Assembly: GCF_035918395.1 (NCBI RefSeq)
Contig: NZ_CP142362.1
Span: 1,835,501-1,899,500 of the forward strand
Direction of reading: 5' to 3'
DNA length: 64,000 nucleotides
DNA from: Mycolicibacterium sp. ND9-15
Lineage (GTDB): Bacteria > Actinomycetota > Actinomycetes > Mycobacteriales > Mycobacteriaceae
Shown here: piece by piece, positions 17,901 to 24,516 of the stretch
Layout: every line of letters begins with the position of its first letter
Position numbering within the stretch: the stretch's first letter is position 1
Notes under the pieces: generated by a model
What the model saw: the letters and a program-made list of their open reading frames with translations, nothing else
Database searches by the model: none
Told to the model about the DNA's origin: nothing
Made by a program: the position numbers and the translations under genes

Positions 17901-18143
17901 GCCTTCGGCGGCAACGCCGGCACCGGGTTCTCCGGCGGCAAGGGCGGTGCCGGCGGTGCTGGCACAATCACGGCCGGCAACGGCCACACGGTCACCGACA
18001 GCTCGGCCACCGGCGGCAACGGAGGATCCGGGACTGGGCCCGGCATCACCGGTGGCAACGGCGGCGCAGCCCCGATCTCGGCTACTTCTGCCGATGTCGC
18101 CAACCAGAATCTCGTGGGTGCGCAAGGACAGGACAAGCCCTGA
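11973..18143 (+). CDS. PGRS repeat-containing secreted protein, no PE domain
   Basis: 2056 residues. A Sec-type signal peptide with the AxA site ALA at 31-33 is followed by a Ser/Asn/Asp-rich linker, two copies of a ~53-residue motif beginning PQRPKV (around 73 and 126), a Pro/Thr-rich stretch, and a short globular part (about 290-425, with GLWAVLAWARRQ). From about 430 to the end it is Gly-Gly-Ala/Asp repeats of PE_PGRS type with interspersed TGGAGG units. The last ~800 residues contain a large duplication. The PE domain and YxxxD/E secretion signal of true PE_PGRS proteins are absent at the N-terminus, so general secretion to the cell surface is inferred rather than type VII export. Start chosen by the signal peptide and a purine-rich AAAGAGAGA 8-16 nt upstream. 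A strong terminator follows. Function unknown. Confidence 0.88.
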   Translation: MSGHSQFVGRVGALAVALGIGTAWVVGCPAALATPDGTSNDSNSTSTDTGDKSDNSAKNDNSKSSSTSNAGDKPQRPKVTIGSSQDTRERVGQRLRDRVTEAKKTLDDATSRIERRPAGANTADDEPQRPKVKISSPQDVLGGVEQRLRDQVTEARSNLEDGARSIGLIPADDSTTPLPESEPVQDPNPQTPPDTSSIEKVDRKSGALSRHAADVPTGRAGLGSLGGQIAAEVHEATSLAGERLRTAGIAPLPSPTLDGPLTGQTTEPGQSRVTTFVPPSPEPTPTTTAARITPFSGLLSAITLGTVLTPNGPTVPADMPGLWAVLAWARRQSAYSLDGTNLAENRLIPNLQPSALTSQPQALSLAPGALVDPAFIGPASFDTAEIVNWLVYQPLHSAGQLLLIDNPIGASISGAINSISGQYLIGNGADGTFDNPDGGDGGLWFGDGGDGYDGVAAGVAGGDGGDAGWFGDGGDGGAGWAGLDGGDGGDGGRFMGIGGRGGDGGAAAAGLTAGDGGDGGDGRGWFLSIAGDGGRGGNGLTGATGQDGDWNVDWGNGLGNGANGGIGGAGGDGGAGGNATGWFFVSAGDGGAGGAQGAGGTGGKGANGDAALGQYDGGDGGKGGTSGGSAGNGGAAGTGSGLFGFLVRDGVAGANGAVNSVAGEGGRGGDGVGGGTNLAAGKGGRGGDGGDGPIAGKGGAGGTGGDGEGLIVLADSTVPQAGGAGGTGGTGGTTSLVGGVNGDGGAGGSGGTGVSVGTGATGGLGGAGGAGAAGTTSGPGQGGGGGGGGGGAVVQGVNTGIASGTAIGGRGGKGGDGTTVAAGGRGGTGGAAIIWSDGAGSTAAGDATGGAGGNSVGTGTGGAGGTGGIQAIGLSSNAGGSGVGGAGGEGRDGGIGGAGGEGITNAGPGGVADGDSTGGEGGDGTGAGSVGGAGGDAWVQAGYTGGPAGGLATGTARGGEGGDASNGGTAGAGAYGLVFAVGLTGVADGDAVGGAGGDASAAGASGGAGGSAQVTGFNGKTTSGTATGGAGGDGNGGDGGKGEQGWVGVYDYTGPAGSTVTNGKATGGAGGDGGYNDNAVVGGTGGAGGQALVGADRGGVVNGATATGAAGGDGGNGSAAGPGGNGGAGGYGEIWAGGANSKADGTATGGLGGDAVGTGTGGAGGKGYVLAQDGGHASATGDGAVGGAGGEGSNGGIGGAGGQGTVRATAVNATASGTGRGGAGGIGSNDGIGGAGAGGWIIADRTGSTATGTGIGGAGGSADGAGSTGGNGGSGYIQTGYYAGLGDNSSASGYALGGAGGAATTGGHGGIGGFASVLATGNDSTAVGFAYGGAGGAGHQGGTGGGTGGASQRAQIVAKGNGSTAEGTATAGAGGSGTGTGVTGGAGGDALVAAGQASGAAGVNSVAEGEAMGGQGADSQGNVDGGNGGWARITARGNGDEITGSVAEGGDGVAGFNGNNAQLNTSLGTITNSSAIAGTNTDGAVGGGASISVTGGSAGAVSDTHVTGGDAGTGKAGGNASATVTGGASISDSSANGGNGSDTAVGGNATLTASGAGSSITDAIATGGNAGFGDDDGGVGGQGGIATITASNGGHVVGADADTPTVAKGGDGGTGVNGGTGGAGGAGTVSATASGAVASGAATGGAGGAGSNGGTGGAGAGGGVSALRTGSKARGTGIGGAGGYADGANSIGGGGASGSVQTGFGAYSATNSTAEGYAKGGAGGGATGGGKGGVGGQGAMLTGADNSAVSGSSFGGAGGTGINGGTGGAGWTGQVVTLGNGARANGIATGGDGGDGINAGNTGGLGRPGAVYANAANTIADRVTATGGDGGIGQSGVAGRNGGEGVIRLNGVGDIVTDSHATAGNGFTGASGQGNNGNITTNGGTVTNSSATAGANADGAAGGGATINAAGGSSVSDVEVTGGNAGSGGTGGGATVTVSTGGQVNGSEVQGGDGSNTANGGQARITADNGTVTGSDAFGGNAGTGFSGGKGGAGGAGTITAGNGHTVTDSSATGGNGGSGTGPGITGGNGGAAPISATSADVANQNLVGAQGQDKP
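15640..16800 (+). repeat. PGRS protein super-repeat, first copy
   Basis: This segment encodes, in order, a GGAG.GSN.G.GGAGAGG unit, a GTGIGGAGG...DGA unit, a QTG...S.GYA unit and then a beta-strand-like TNSSA.AG.N.DGA block. The same order of units recurs in 16905-18040, so the two are diverged copies of a ~1.15-kb module. Boundaries are approximate. Confidence 0.65.
16905..18040 (+). repeat. PGRS protein super-repeat, second copy
   Basis: Second copy of the ~1.15-kb coding module. It matches the first in the order of its units (for example RTGSKARGTGIGGAGG against RTGSTATGTGIGGAGG, and TNSSATAGANADGAAGGG against TNSSAIAGTNTDGAVGGG). Divergence is clear, so the duplication is not recent. Confidence 0.65.
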
Positions 18144-18163
18144 CCGTATTCCTGCGGACGGAG

Positions 18164-18195
18164 AAGACCCCGCACACCAGGATGTGCGGGGTCTT
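18164..18195 (+). terminator. Rho-independent terminator after the PGRS-like gene
   Basis: AAGACCCCGCACA (18164-18176) pairs perfectly with TGTGCGGGGTCTT (18183-18195) around a 6-nt loop: a 13-bp stem. It begins 20 bp after the stop and can also serve the convergent sulfotransferase gene. Confidence 0.88.
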
Positions 18196-18217
18196 CACTT
18201 AATCCGGTCCGGTCCGC

Positions 18218-19027
18218 TCACACGACCTGCAGGCCGTCAGAGACCTTGCCCTTATCACGCCAGAACGCGTCGTTGACAAAGCGATTGAAAAGATCCGGCG
18301 GCAGCACGGTTTCGCGCGGTTCGGCTTTCACCTCAGCTCGCACAGTGTGCAGACCCGGTGTTCCGGCCCGTTCGTCGAACTCGGTGACGTCGTAGTCGAC
18401 GTGGCTGAAGTCGTGCTCGAAAACCGGCTCACCGATGAAGGCGTAGATGGCTCGCATGACCTTCGCCGGCTCAGCAGCCAAAGTTTCGTACTGCACCAGC
18501 AGCAGGCGGTCGCGCTGGGCACCGTAGCACGCCTGTTTGAGGGCATCGTAGGGACCGCCGACCATGCCGTCCTGCGCGGCGACGTCGTTGGCCCTCGTGT
18601 AGACGGTGCCGCCCGGGCTGTAATTGAAGATCGACGACGGGCTGAACACGTTGCGCTGGACCAACCGTTCAATGCTGTCGATCACCCACGGCAACTCGCG
18701 CACGCAGGCAACGACTTTCGCATCCGGAAACAGCTGCGCAATCGCCGGCATCCGGGCACACCAAGCACGGTTGGTGTCGAAGACGACCTCGGCGGTGCAG
18801 TCGGCGTAGAAACTGTCAAAGAGCCCATGCAGGATGCGCTGGCGTTTGGCGTCGTCGAGGAACACCGAAAACTCGTTGCGGGCGCTCATCTGGGCGAGCA
18901 GGGCGTCGAACAGACCGGCCAACGGGCCCGACATCCCGGCCTGAAAGCGCGGGTTCTGTCGCAGCAGGGCCGCCAACAGCGTCGACCCTGATCGCGGTAG
19001 GCCAGAGATGAAATGCAGCGCCGTCAC
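18218..19027 (-). CDS. Sulfotransferase family protein
   Basis: 269 residues with the 5'-PSB loop GLPRSGSTLL at residues 8-17, which binds the 5'-phosphate of PAPS, and the later RLLLVQYETLAAEP region of family proteins. It would transfer a sulfuryl group to an unknown acceptor; in mycobacteria such enzymes modify lipids and glycolipids. The start was set at GTG 19027, with GGGAGG 7 nt upstream; a longer frame to 19201 has no family sequence and no Shine-Dalgarno. It is convergent with the PGRS-like gene. Acceptor and pathway are not readable here. Confidence 0.85.
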   Translation of the reverse strand: MTALHFISGLPRSGSTLLAALLRQNPRFQAGMSGPLAGLFDALLAQMSARNEFSVFLDDAKRQRILHGLFDSFYADCTAEVVFDTNRAWCARMPAIAQLFPDAKVVACVRELPWVIDSIERLVQRNVFSPSSIFNYSPGGTVYTRANDVAAQDGMVGGPYDALKQACYGAQRDRLLLVQYETLAAEPAKVMRAIYAFIGEPVFEHDFSHVDYDVTEFDERAGTPGLHTVRAEVKAEPRETVLPPDLFNRFVNDAFWRDKGKVSDGLQVV

Positions 19028-19169
19028 GCGTATGTCCTCCCGTTCTGCGCGCGCAACAACGACCGCGGCAGGATTTTCGATACAACGAAAACAGCCACGC
19101 CTGCCAGCACCGGCCCTCGTTACGGCGTCGCAGCCTACCTGACTAGGCCGTGCGGCGATCTTCGACCAC

Positions 19170-19493
19170 TCAGTCCGCGAGCAACGGAATGTCGAGGTCA
19201 AACGCCAGCACCGTCGCGACCGCCAACCGGCGCTCTTGCGGTTCGGAAAGAAACCCGACGTTTCGGCCGAGGAGTACCGCCGGAATGGTCACCACGTTGT
19301 CCAGTGATATTGCACCCACGTTGTCGAGTCCGTTCTCCGGGCCGACGGGGACTTCACTGCTCAGTCCCTTCACTGTCGACGTGATCGGAGCGACCGTCAC
19401 CTTCGTCATCGCCGGGCGCGCAGTAGCCCGCGTCAACACCACGACAGGCCGAGTCTTGTCGAGTTTGGCGAGGCATATTTCGCGCGCGGTCAC
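19170..19493 (-). CDS. MazF-type endoribonuclease toxin (MazF3-like)
   Basis: 107-residue PemK/MazF-fold protein: EICLAKLDKTRPVVVLTR at the N-terminus, then VTVAPITSTVKGLSSEVPV and NGLDNVGAISLDNVVTIP, in the expected order of strands. The pattern is closest, from memory, to M. tuberculosis MazF3. MazF toxins cut RNA at short specific sequences and stop growth when the antitoxin is lost. It starts at a GTG overlapping the antitoxin stop by 4 nt (GTGA), with GGCGAGG just upstream, so the pair is translationally coupled. Cleavage specificity is unknown. Confidence 0.88.
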   Translation of the reverse strand: MTAREICLAKLDKTRPVVVLTRATARPAMTKVTVAPITSTVKGLSSEVPVGPENGLDNVGAISLDNVVTIPAVLLGRNVGFLSEPQERRLAVATVLAFDLDIPLLAD

Positions 19494-19723
19494 CCCTCGC
19501 CGCCGATGTTGGCGACAGTCCATTCGACGAGACCGTCGAGATCGTCGGCCGGTCCGACGCGGCGCAGGGTCTCGGCGTCGCTGACCGCAACCAGACGGCG
19601 CAGTTCCCGCTCGAGTGCGGCTTCCACCAGGGAAGCGCGGCTCCGCGCGCGGCCGGCAGCAACAAGACGATCCAGCTCAACCACCAGCGACTCCGGCAGG
19701 CGTACCGCAATTTGCTTGCTCAC
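19490..19723 (-). CDS. Ribbon-helix-helix antitoxin of the MazEF module
   Basis: 77 residues. The N-terminal SKQIAVRLPESLVVELDRLV is a ribbon-helix-helix DNA-binding motif (strand, then two helices); the C-terminal half, ending in VEWTVANIGGEG, is the expected toxin-binding tail. It is the first gene of the two-gene module and likely represses it. The start codon is GTG with TAGTAT 6 nt upstream and no Shine-Dalgarno, which suggests a leaderless mRNA. The gene is divergent from the helicase. Confidence 0.85.
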   Translation of the reverse strand: MSKQIAVRLPESLVVELDRLVAAGRARSRASLVEAALERELRRLVAVSDAETLRRVGPADDLDGLVEWTVANIGGEG

Positions 19724-19912
19724 ACCGCGATACTAGCCGAATGCATCCCATTCTGGGATCGGCTTCTCCAAAGCCGAATTCAGCACCGACGGCCACCAAG
19801 CCAGACCGGACCAAGGAACCGCCAGATCCGACACGCCTCCCGACACGCCGCGCGAGGTGCCTGTCCGGAATCTGTTGCAGTAGAGTCCATCTGGTCTAGG
19901 AAGGAGTCTTGG

Positions 19913-21610
19913 GTGCGGGCTGACGCAGCGCCCAGCACCCAGGCTTTGCGGGGCTGGCAGCGGCGGGCATTGGTGCGCTATCTCGGTGCCAAACCGCGTG
20001 ACTTCTTGGCCGTGGCCACCCCCGGCGCAGGCAAGACGGCGTTTGCCCTGCGCGTCGCCGGCGAGTTGTTGGCCGACGGTACCGTCGAGCGGGTCACCGT
20101 CGTGGTGCCGACCGAACACCTCAAGACGCAGTGGGCGCTGGCCGCGGCCCGGCTCGGGCTCTCCCTGGACCCGAAGTTCTCCAACAGCGCCGCGCACCAC
20201 TCGTCGGAGTACCACGGCGTCGTCGTCACCTACGCCCAGGTGGCCAGCCACCCGTCGCGTCACCGCGTCCGCACCGAGAACCACCGCACGCTGGTCGTCT
20301 TCGACGAGATTCACCACGGCGGCGACTCCAAGAGTTGGGGTGATGCGATGCGCGAGGCCTTCGACGACGCGACCCGCCGGCTGTCGCTGACCGGCACGCC
20401 GTTCCGCAGCGACGACAGCCCGATCCCGTTCGTCACCTACGAACCCGACGGCGACGGAGTCCTGCGCTCGCGTGCCGACCACGTCTACGGGTACTCCGAC
20501 GCACTCGCCGACGGCGTGGTCCGGCCGGTGGTGTTCATGGCCTACTCCGGGGAGGCCCGCTGGCGTACGAGCGCCGGAGACGAGTACTCCGCACGCCTCG
20601 GCGAACCGCTCAACGCCGAGCAGACCGCGCGCGCATGGCGCACCGTGCTGGACCCGACCGGTGAGTGGATCCCGGCAGTGCTGCAGGCCGCCGACACGCG
20701 GTTGACCCAGCTGCGCAACGGCGGTGTGCCCGACGCGGGCGCGATGGTGATCGCTTCGGACCAGAAGGCCGCGCGGGCCTACGCCAAGGTGTTGACCACC
20801 TTGACCAGGGAGGCGCCGACGCTCGTGCTCTCCGATGACCCCGGCTCGTCGGATCGCATCGCCGAGTACGCGGCGGGCACCAACCGATGGCTGGTCGCGG
20901 TGCGCATGGTCTCCGAAGGTGTCGACGTGCCGCGACTGGCCGTCGGCGTGTACGCGACGTCCGCGTCGACCCCGCTGTTCTTCGCCCAGGCGATCGGCCG
21001 CTACGTCCGATCCCGACGCCCCGGCGAGACCGCGAGCATCTTCCTGCCGTCGGTGGCCGCCCTGCTCGACCTGGCCAGCGAGATGGAGGCGCAGCGTGAC
21101 CACGTGCTCGGCAAGCCGCACCGCGAGTCGGCCGGCGAGTGGGACGACGCGGCACTCGTGGACGCCAACAAGAAGAAGGACGAGGCCGGTGATCTCGACA
21201 ACGGCTTCGAGATGCTCGGTGCCGACGCCGAACTCGACCAGGTGATCTTCGACGGGTCGTCGTTCGGCACCGCGGCCGCCGTCGGCAGCGAGGACGAGGC
21301 CGACTACCTCGGCATCCCCGGTCTGCTCGCCCCAGACCAGATGCGAGACCTGTTGCGGCGCAGGCAAGAACAGCAGCTCACCCGTCAGACCGCTTCGGGG
21401 GAGGTGCCGCGGGTGTCGACGCATGGCCAGCTGCGCGAACTGCGCAAGGAGCTCAACACGCTGGTGTCCATCGCGCACCACCGCACGGGAAAGCCGCACG
21501 GCTGGATCCACAAGGAGCTGCGCCGGATCTGCGGCGGCCCAGCCGTCGCCGCGGCGACGACGGACCAGTTGCGTGCCCGCATCGAAGCCGTGCGCGGCCT
21601 GCAGGCCTAG
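19913..21610 (+). CDS. DEAD/DEAH box (SF2) helicase
   Basis: 565-residue superfamily 2 helicase. Motif I is ATPGAGKT (around 35-42), motif II is DEIHHGG (around 131), motif III is SLTGTPFRSD, and motifs V/VI are VRMVSEGVDVPRLAVG and QAIGRYVRSRR. A C-terminal acidic and helical extension of about 150 residues follows. The arrangement resembles UvrB/RadD/type III restriction helicase cores, but no nuclease or methylase partner is adjacent. The GTG start is chosen because AGGAAGGAG lies 7 nt upstream. Nucleic-acid unwinding or remodelling is inferred; the pathway is unknown. Confidence 0.88.
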   Translation: MRADAAPSTQALRGWQRRALVRYLGAKPRDFLAVATPGAGKTAFALRVAGELLADGTVERVTVVVPTEHLKTQWALAAARLGLSLDPKFSNSAAHHSSEYHGVVVTYAQVASHPSRHRVRTENHRTLVVFDEIHHGGDSKSWGDAMREAFDDATRRLSLTGTPFRSDDSPIPFVTYEPDGDGVLRSRADHVYGYSDALADGVVRPVVFMAYSGEARWRTSAGDEYSARLGEPLNAEQTARAWRTVLDPTGEWIPAVLQAADTRLTQLRNGGVPDAGAMVIASDQKAARAYAKVLTTLTREAPTLVLSDDPGSSDRIAEYAAGTNRWLVAVRMVSEGVDVPRLAVGVYATSASTPLFFAQAIGRYVRSRRPGETASIFLPSVAALLDLASEMEAQRDHVLGKPHRESAGEWDDAALVDANKKKDEAGDLDNGFEMLGADAELDQVIFDGSSFGTAAAVGSEDEADYLGIPGLLAPDQMRDLLRRRQEQQLTRQTASGEVPRVSTHGQLRELRKELNTLVSIAHHRTGKPHGWIHKELRRICGGPAVAAATTDQLRARIEAVRGLQA

Positions 21611-21635
21611 CCCAGGCTTAGCCTGAAACCGTGGC

Positions 21636-21690
21636 GAGCGCTCATCCTTGTACGTTTTCAGCCAGGTTTTATGTACACAGTTGAGCGCTC
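21636..21690. repeat. 55-bp intergenic palindromic repeat, copy 2
   Basis: Outer arms GAGCGCTCA (21636-21644) and TGAGCGCTC (21682-21690) are identical to those at 9069-9123, and the total length is the same. An inner TGTAC/GTACA pair replaces GGTACGG/CCGTACC, so base pairing is kept while the sequence differs. It lies 25 bp after the helicase stop. Confidence 0.8.
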
Positions 21691-21823
21691 ACCGGGGGTG
21701 GAGGCCTGGCCGCGCCCCTCGGCGAGGGCCGCGAGGTTGCTCGACGAGTTGTCGAGGTGCTGCGGCGGTCGCCTGTATGCGCTTCTCAGTCTTGGCGGTA
21801 CAGACCGGGGCGAGAAGTCATCG

Positions 21824-22096
21824 TCAGAACACCCCGCACCCGGCCACCCCGCACACCAGCGAGCTGATCAACAGCAGAGGCCAGAGCGCCACCGTGACGA
21901 CCAGTGCGGCGATGTTGGCGAAGATCGTGAAGTCGCCGGACAACGCCGACTCCAGCTGCCCGATCAGCTCGATGTGGAGCAGCGCGTAGCCGACCCCGAA
22001 CACGGTGTAGACCAACGTCATCCACAACGCGAGCTCCAGGTAGGTGTTGATCCCCCGCTGCAGCAATATCTGCTGCACCCGTTGCCACATCGACAT
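21824..22096 (-). CDS. Small membrane protein of unknown function
   Basis: 90 residues with two predicted membrane segments (about 18-45 and 58-86) and an N-terminal amphipathic stretch WQRVQQILLQRG. I recognise no domain. It starts 4 bp after the stop of the HAD phosphatase gene on the same strand, so it is likely translated from the same mRNA. Composition and codon use look genuine. Confidence 0.68.
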   Translation of the reverse strand: MSMWQRVQQILLQRGINTYLELALWMTLVYTVFGVGYALLHIELIGQLESALSGDFTIFANIAALVVTVALWPLLLISSLVCGVAGCGVF

Positions 22097-22100
22097 TCCC

Positions 22101-22916
22101 CTACAGTCCGAGAAGCTCGGGCAAATCGGCGACGGAGTCGATCACATGGTTGGGTTGCATTGCGAATTCGTCTGCAGCCCAACGGTCCAACGTGTCCTGG
22201 CGGAACTTACCGGTACGCACCAGCACGCCGGTCATACCGACCACCTGCGCGGCCAGCACGTCGTTGTTGAGGTCGTCGCCGACCATGTACATCTCGTCGG
22301 CCTCGACGCCGAGTCGGCTTGCTGCGGCGAGGAATCCCTCCGGGGCGGGCTTGCCGACCGCCGTCGCCTTGCGGCCGGACGTCTCCTCCATACCGATCAG
22401 GTACATGCCGGTGTCGATGCGCAACCCGTCGGTGGTCGTCCACGCGGTGCTGCGGTGCATCGCGACCACGGGCACCCCCCGGGCCATCCAGTCGTAGACC
22501 CACGACAGCGTCAGGTGGCTGTACTCGGGGCCGGCGCCGCCGAGCAACACCACATCGGGCGGCTCCGGTGCGCGAGGACCGCTGAACTCGCGCGAATACA
22601 CGATGTCGATACCGGGCATGTCCTCGGCGATCTCCCCGCTGTTGACGAGGAAACAGCGAGCATCGGGATACCGATCGCGAACGTACTGGGCGGTCAGCAC
22701 CGCCGCGGTGATCACCTCGTCGGGTCGGACAGCCATCCCGGCCCCGGTGAGCAACTCGGCGATTTGCACGCGGGTGCGGGTCGTCGTGTTGGTCAGGTAC
22801 GAGCAGGCAATCTGGTTGTCGGTCAACGCCTGCACGGTTTCCGCCGCGCCGGCGATCGGCTGCCACGAGGTCACCAATACGCCATCGATGTCGAACAGCA
22901 CTCCACCGATCGCCAT
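22101..22916 (-). CDS. HAD-superfamily (subfamily IIA) phosphatase
   Basis: 271 residues. Motif I is DIDGVL (9-14) with the nucleophile and acid/base Asp, motif II is the Thr of YLTNTTTR (around 42), motif III is the Lys of VGKPAPEGF, and motif IV is GDDLNNDVLAA (around 219). The cap position between motifs II and III marks subfamily IIA (NagD/LHPP/phosphoglycolate phosphatase-like). The substrate is unknown. TACTGT lies 6 nt before the ATG, so a leaderless transcript is likely. Confidence 0.88.
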   Translation of the reverse strand: MAIGGVLFDIDGVLVTSWQPIAGAAETVQALTDNQIACSYLTNTTTRTRVQIAELLTGAGMAVRPDEVITAAVLTAQYVRDRYPDARCFLVNSGEIAEDMPGIDIVYSREFSGPRAPEPPDVVLLGGAGPEYSHLTLSWVYDWMARGVPVVAMHRSTAWTTTDGLRIDTGMYLIGMEETSGRKATAVGKPAPEGFLAAASRLGVEADEMYMVGDDLNNDVLAAQVVGMTGVLVRTGKFRQDTLDRWAADEFAMQPNHVIDSVADLPELLGL

Positions 22917-23085
22917 GGCCCGACAGTAAACGGCAAACCGGTCGGCGCAAGTCGTCAGGGCTGGGGCACGACTACGTCGCGGATTCCAAGTTGGGGTATC
23001 CGACTACGCTAGTGCGCCGCCCCGGCCGCCGGAAAACTATCCTCACCAGGCCAAATCGTCTAAGCGAACGGATGAGGGGATGGAC

Positions 23086-24516
23086 ATGGACGTGTTGGGT
23101 GAGCGCGCAGTTGTCCTCGGCGCGAGTATGGGCGGCCTGATGGCCGCGAGGGTCCTCGCCGAAAGGTACCGGACTGTGACGGTGGTCGAGCGCGATGTCC
23201 TGCCCGCCGATTCGGTGTGTCGGCGCGGCGTCCCGCAGGGCAGGATGATCCACGCGCTGCTGGCGCGCGGCGCGCAGATCCTGGACGAGTTGTTTCCCGG
23301 CATTCTCGACGAACTCGTGGCCGACGGCGCCACCAGGTGGGACGGCGACCTGGCCAAGCTGCGCTTCTCGATGGGTGGTCATCAACTCGTGACCGCCGGG
23401 CGGGCGGCGGCTTCGGAGTCGATGCCCTTCTATTTCCAGAGCCGCCCGTTCCTCGAATGTCACGTGCTCCGGCGGATGCGCAACCTTCCGAATGTCACCA
23501 TCCTCGAGCATCACGACGTGCTGGGGCTGACGGCAACGGCCGACCACAGCCGTGTGACGGGCGTCGAGGTGGTGAACCGGGAGAACCGACATCCCACGGC
23601 GCTGGCAGCCGATCTCATCGTCGACGCGACCGGGCGCGGTTCGCGCACACCGGCTTTCCTCGACGAATTCGGCTACGGCCGGCCCATTGAGGATGAGGTG
23701 ACGGTGCACCTGGCCTATGCCTGCCAGGCGGTGCGTATCGAGGCCGGTGACATCGACGAGAATTTCATCGCAGTCATGCCCGAGCCGGGTCGCCCGAAGA
23801 TGTTCGCGGTCATGGGCTGCGAGAACGACATCGCCATGTTCGGGGTGGGCACCATGGCGGGGCTCGAGCCGCCACGCACCACCGCCGAAATGGTCGCATT
23901 CGCAGCCGATTTCGCGCCCACGCGCGCGCTTATAGCGCTCGCGGACGCCGAGCCGCTGGGCGAGGTAGCGCACTACCGTGTGCCGTCCAACCGCTGGCGG
24001 CGCTACGACAAGATGCGGCGGTTGCCGGCCGGCCTGATCGCGTTCGGCGATGCGATCTGCAGCTTCAATCCCATCTACGGCCAGGGTATGACGGTGGCGG
24101 CCGTCGAATCGCTCATACTGCGCGAGTGTTTGCTCGACGGCGATCGCGACCTTCCGCGGCGCTTCTTCCGCGCCAGCGCCAAGAAGATCCGCATCGCGTG
24201 GCAGAGCGCCGTCGGCTCGGATCTGGCGCTGCCGGAAGTGGAGGGCCGCGCGCCCCTTTCGATGCGGCTGAGCAACATGTACCTGGACCGGGTCATGGCG
24301 GCGGCCGAAAGCGATCCAACCGTGATGATGAGATTCCTGCGAGTGATCGGAATGATCGATTCCCCGACGAAACTGTTGTCGCCCTCGTTCGCGTTCCGGG
24401 TCGTTGCGACGAAGCGCGATCGCTATCGGTCGGCCCATCGACAGTCGGCCACCCACGGCGACGCCTCCGCAGCGATCGACCACGCCAGGTCGGCGGGGAC
24501 GTCGAGAACCTGGTAG
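23086..24516 (+). CDS. FAD-dependent oxidoreductase/monooxygenase
   Basis: 476 residues. The N-terminal GxGxxG-type FAD site is AVVLGASMGGLMAARVL, ending in the acidic VVERD; a second FAD motif, FGDAICSFNPIYGQGM, is near residue 320. This is the aromatic-ring-hydroxylase/geranylgeranyl-reductase-like fold, in which the enzyme uses NAD(P)H and usually oxygen. The start is ATG 23086, with GAGGGG 6 nt upstream; ATG 23080 abuts the Shine-Dalgarno. The last ~30 residues run antisense into the YdbT-like gene (94-bp convergent overlap) and look like read-through rather than domain. The substrate is unknown. Confidence 0.82.
   Translation: MDVLGERAVVLGASMGGLMAARVLAERYRTVTVVERDVLPADSVCRRGVPQGRMIHALLARGAQILDELFPGILDELVADGATRWDGDLAKLRFSMGGHQLVTAGRAAASESMPFYFQSRPFLECHVLRRMRNLPNVTILEHHDVLGLTATADHSRVTGVEVVNRENRHPTALAADLIVDATGRGSRTPAFLDEFGYGRPIEDEVTVHLAYACQAVRIEAGDIDENFIAVMPEPGRPKMFAVMGCENDIAMFGVGTMAGLEPPRTTAEMVAFAADFAPTRALIALADAEPLGEVAHYRVPSNRWRRYDKMRRLPAGLIAFGDAICSFNPIYGQGMTVAAVESLILRECLLDGDRDLPRRFFRASAKKIRIAWQSAVGSDLALPEVEGRAPLSMRLSNMYLDRVMAAAESDPTVMMRFLRVIGMIDSPTKLLSPSFAFRVVATKRDRYRSAHRQSATHGDASAAIDHARSAGTSRTW

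Noticed and set aside
13260..18100. Repetitive DNA considered as a CRISPR array or tandem-repeat element
   Set aside because: The repeats are in-frame Gly-rich codons within one long gene, with no constant repeat or spacer lengths.
12783..18125. A 5.3-kb open frame antisense to the PGRS-like gene
   Set aside because: Its Ala/Gly/Thr-rich sequence is the mirror of GGC/GCC-rich PGRS codons; it has no domain and no ribosome site.
19733..21511. A 592-codon minus-strand frame over the helicase
   Set aside because: All SF2 motifs are in the plus frame; the antisense frame has no recognisable domain.
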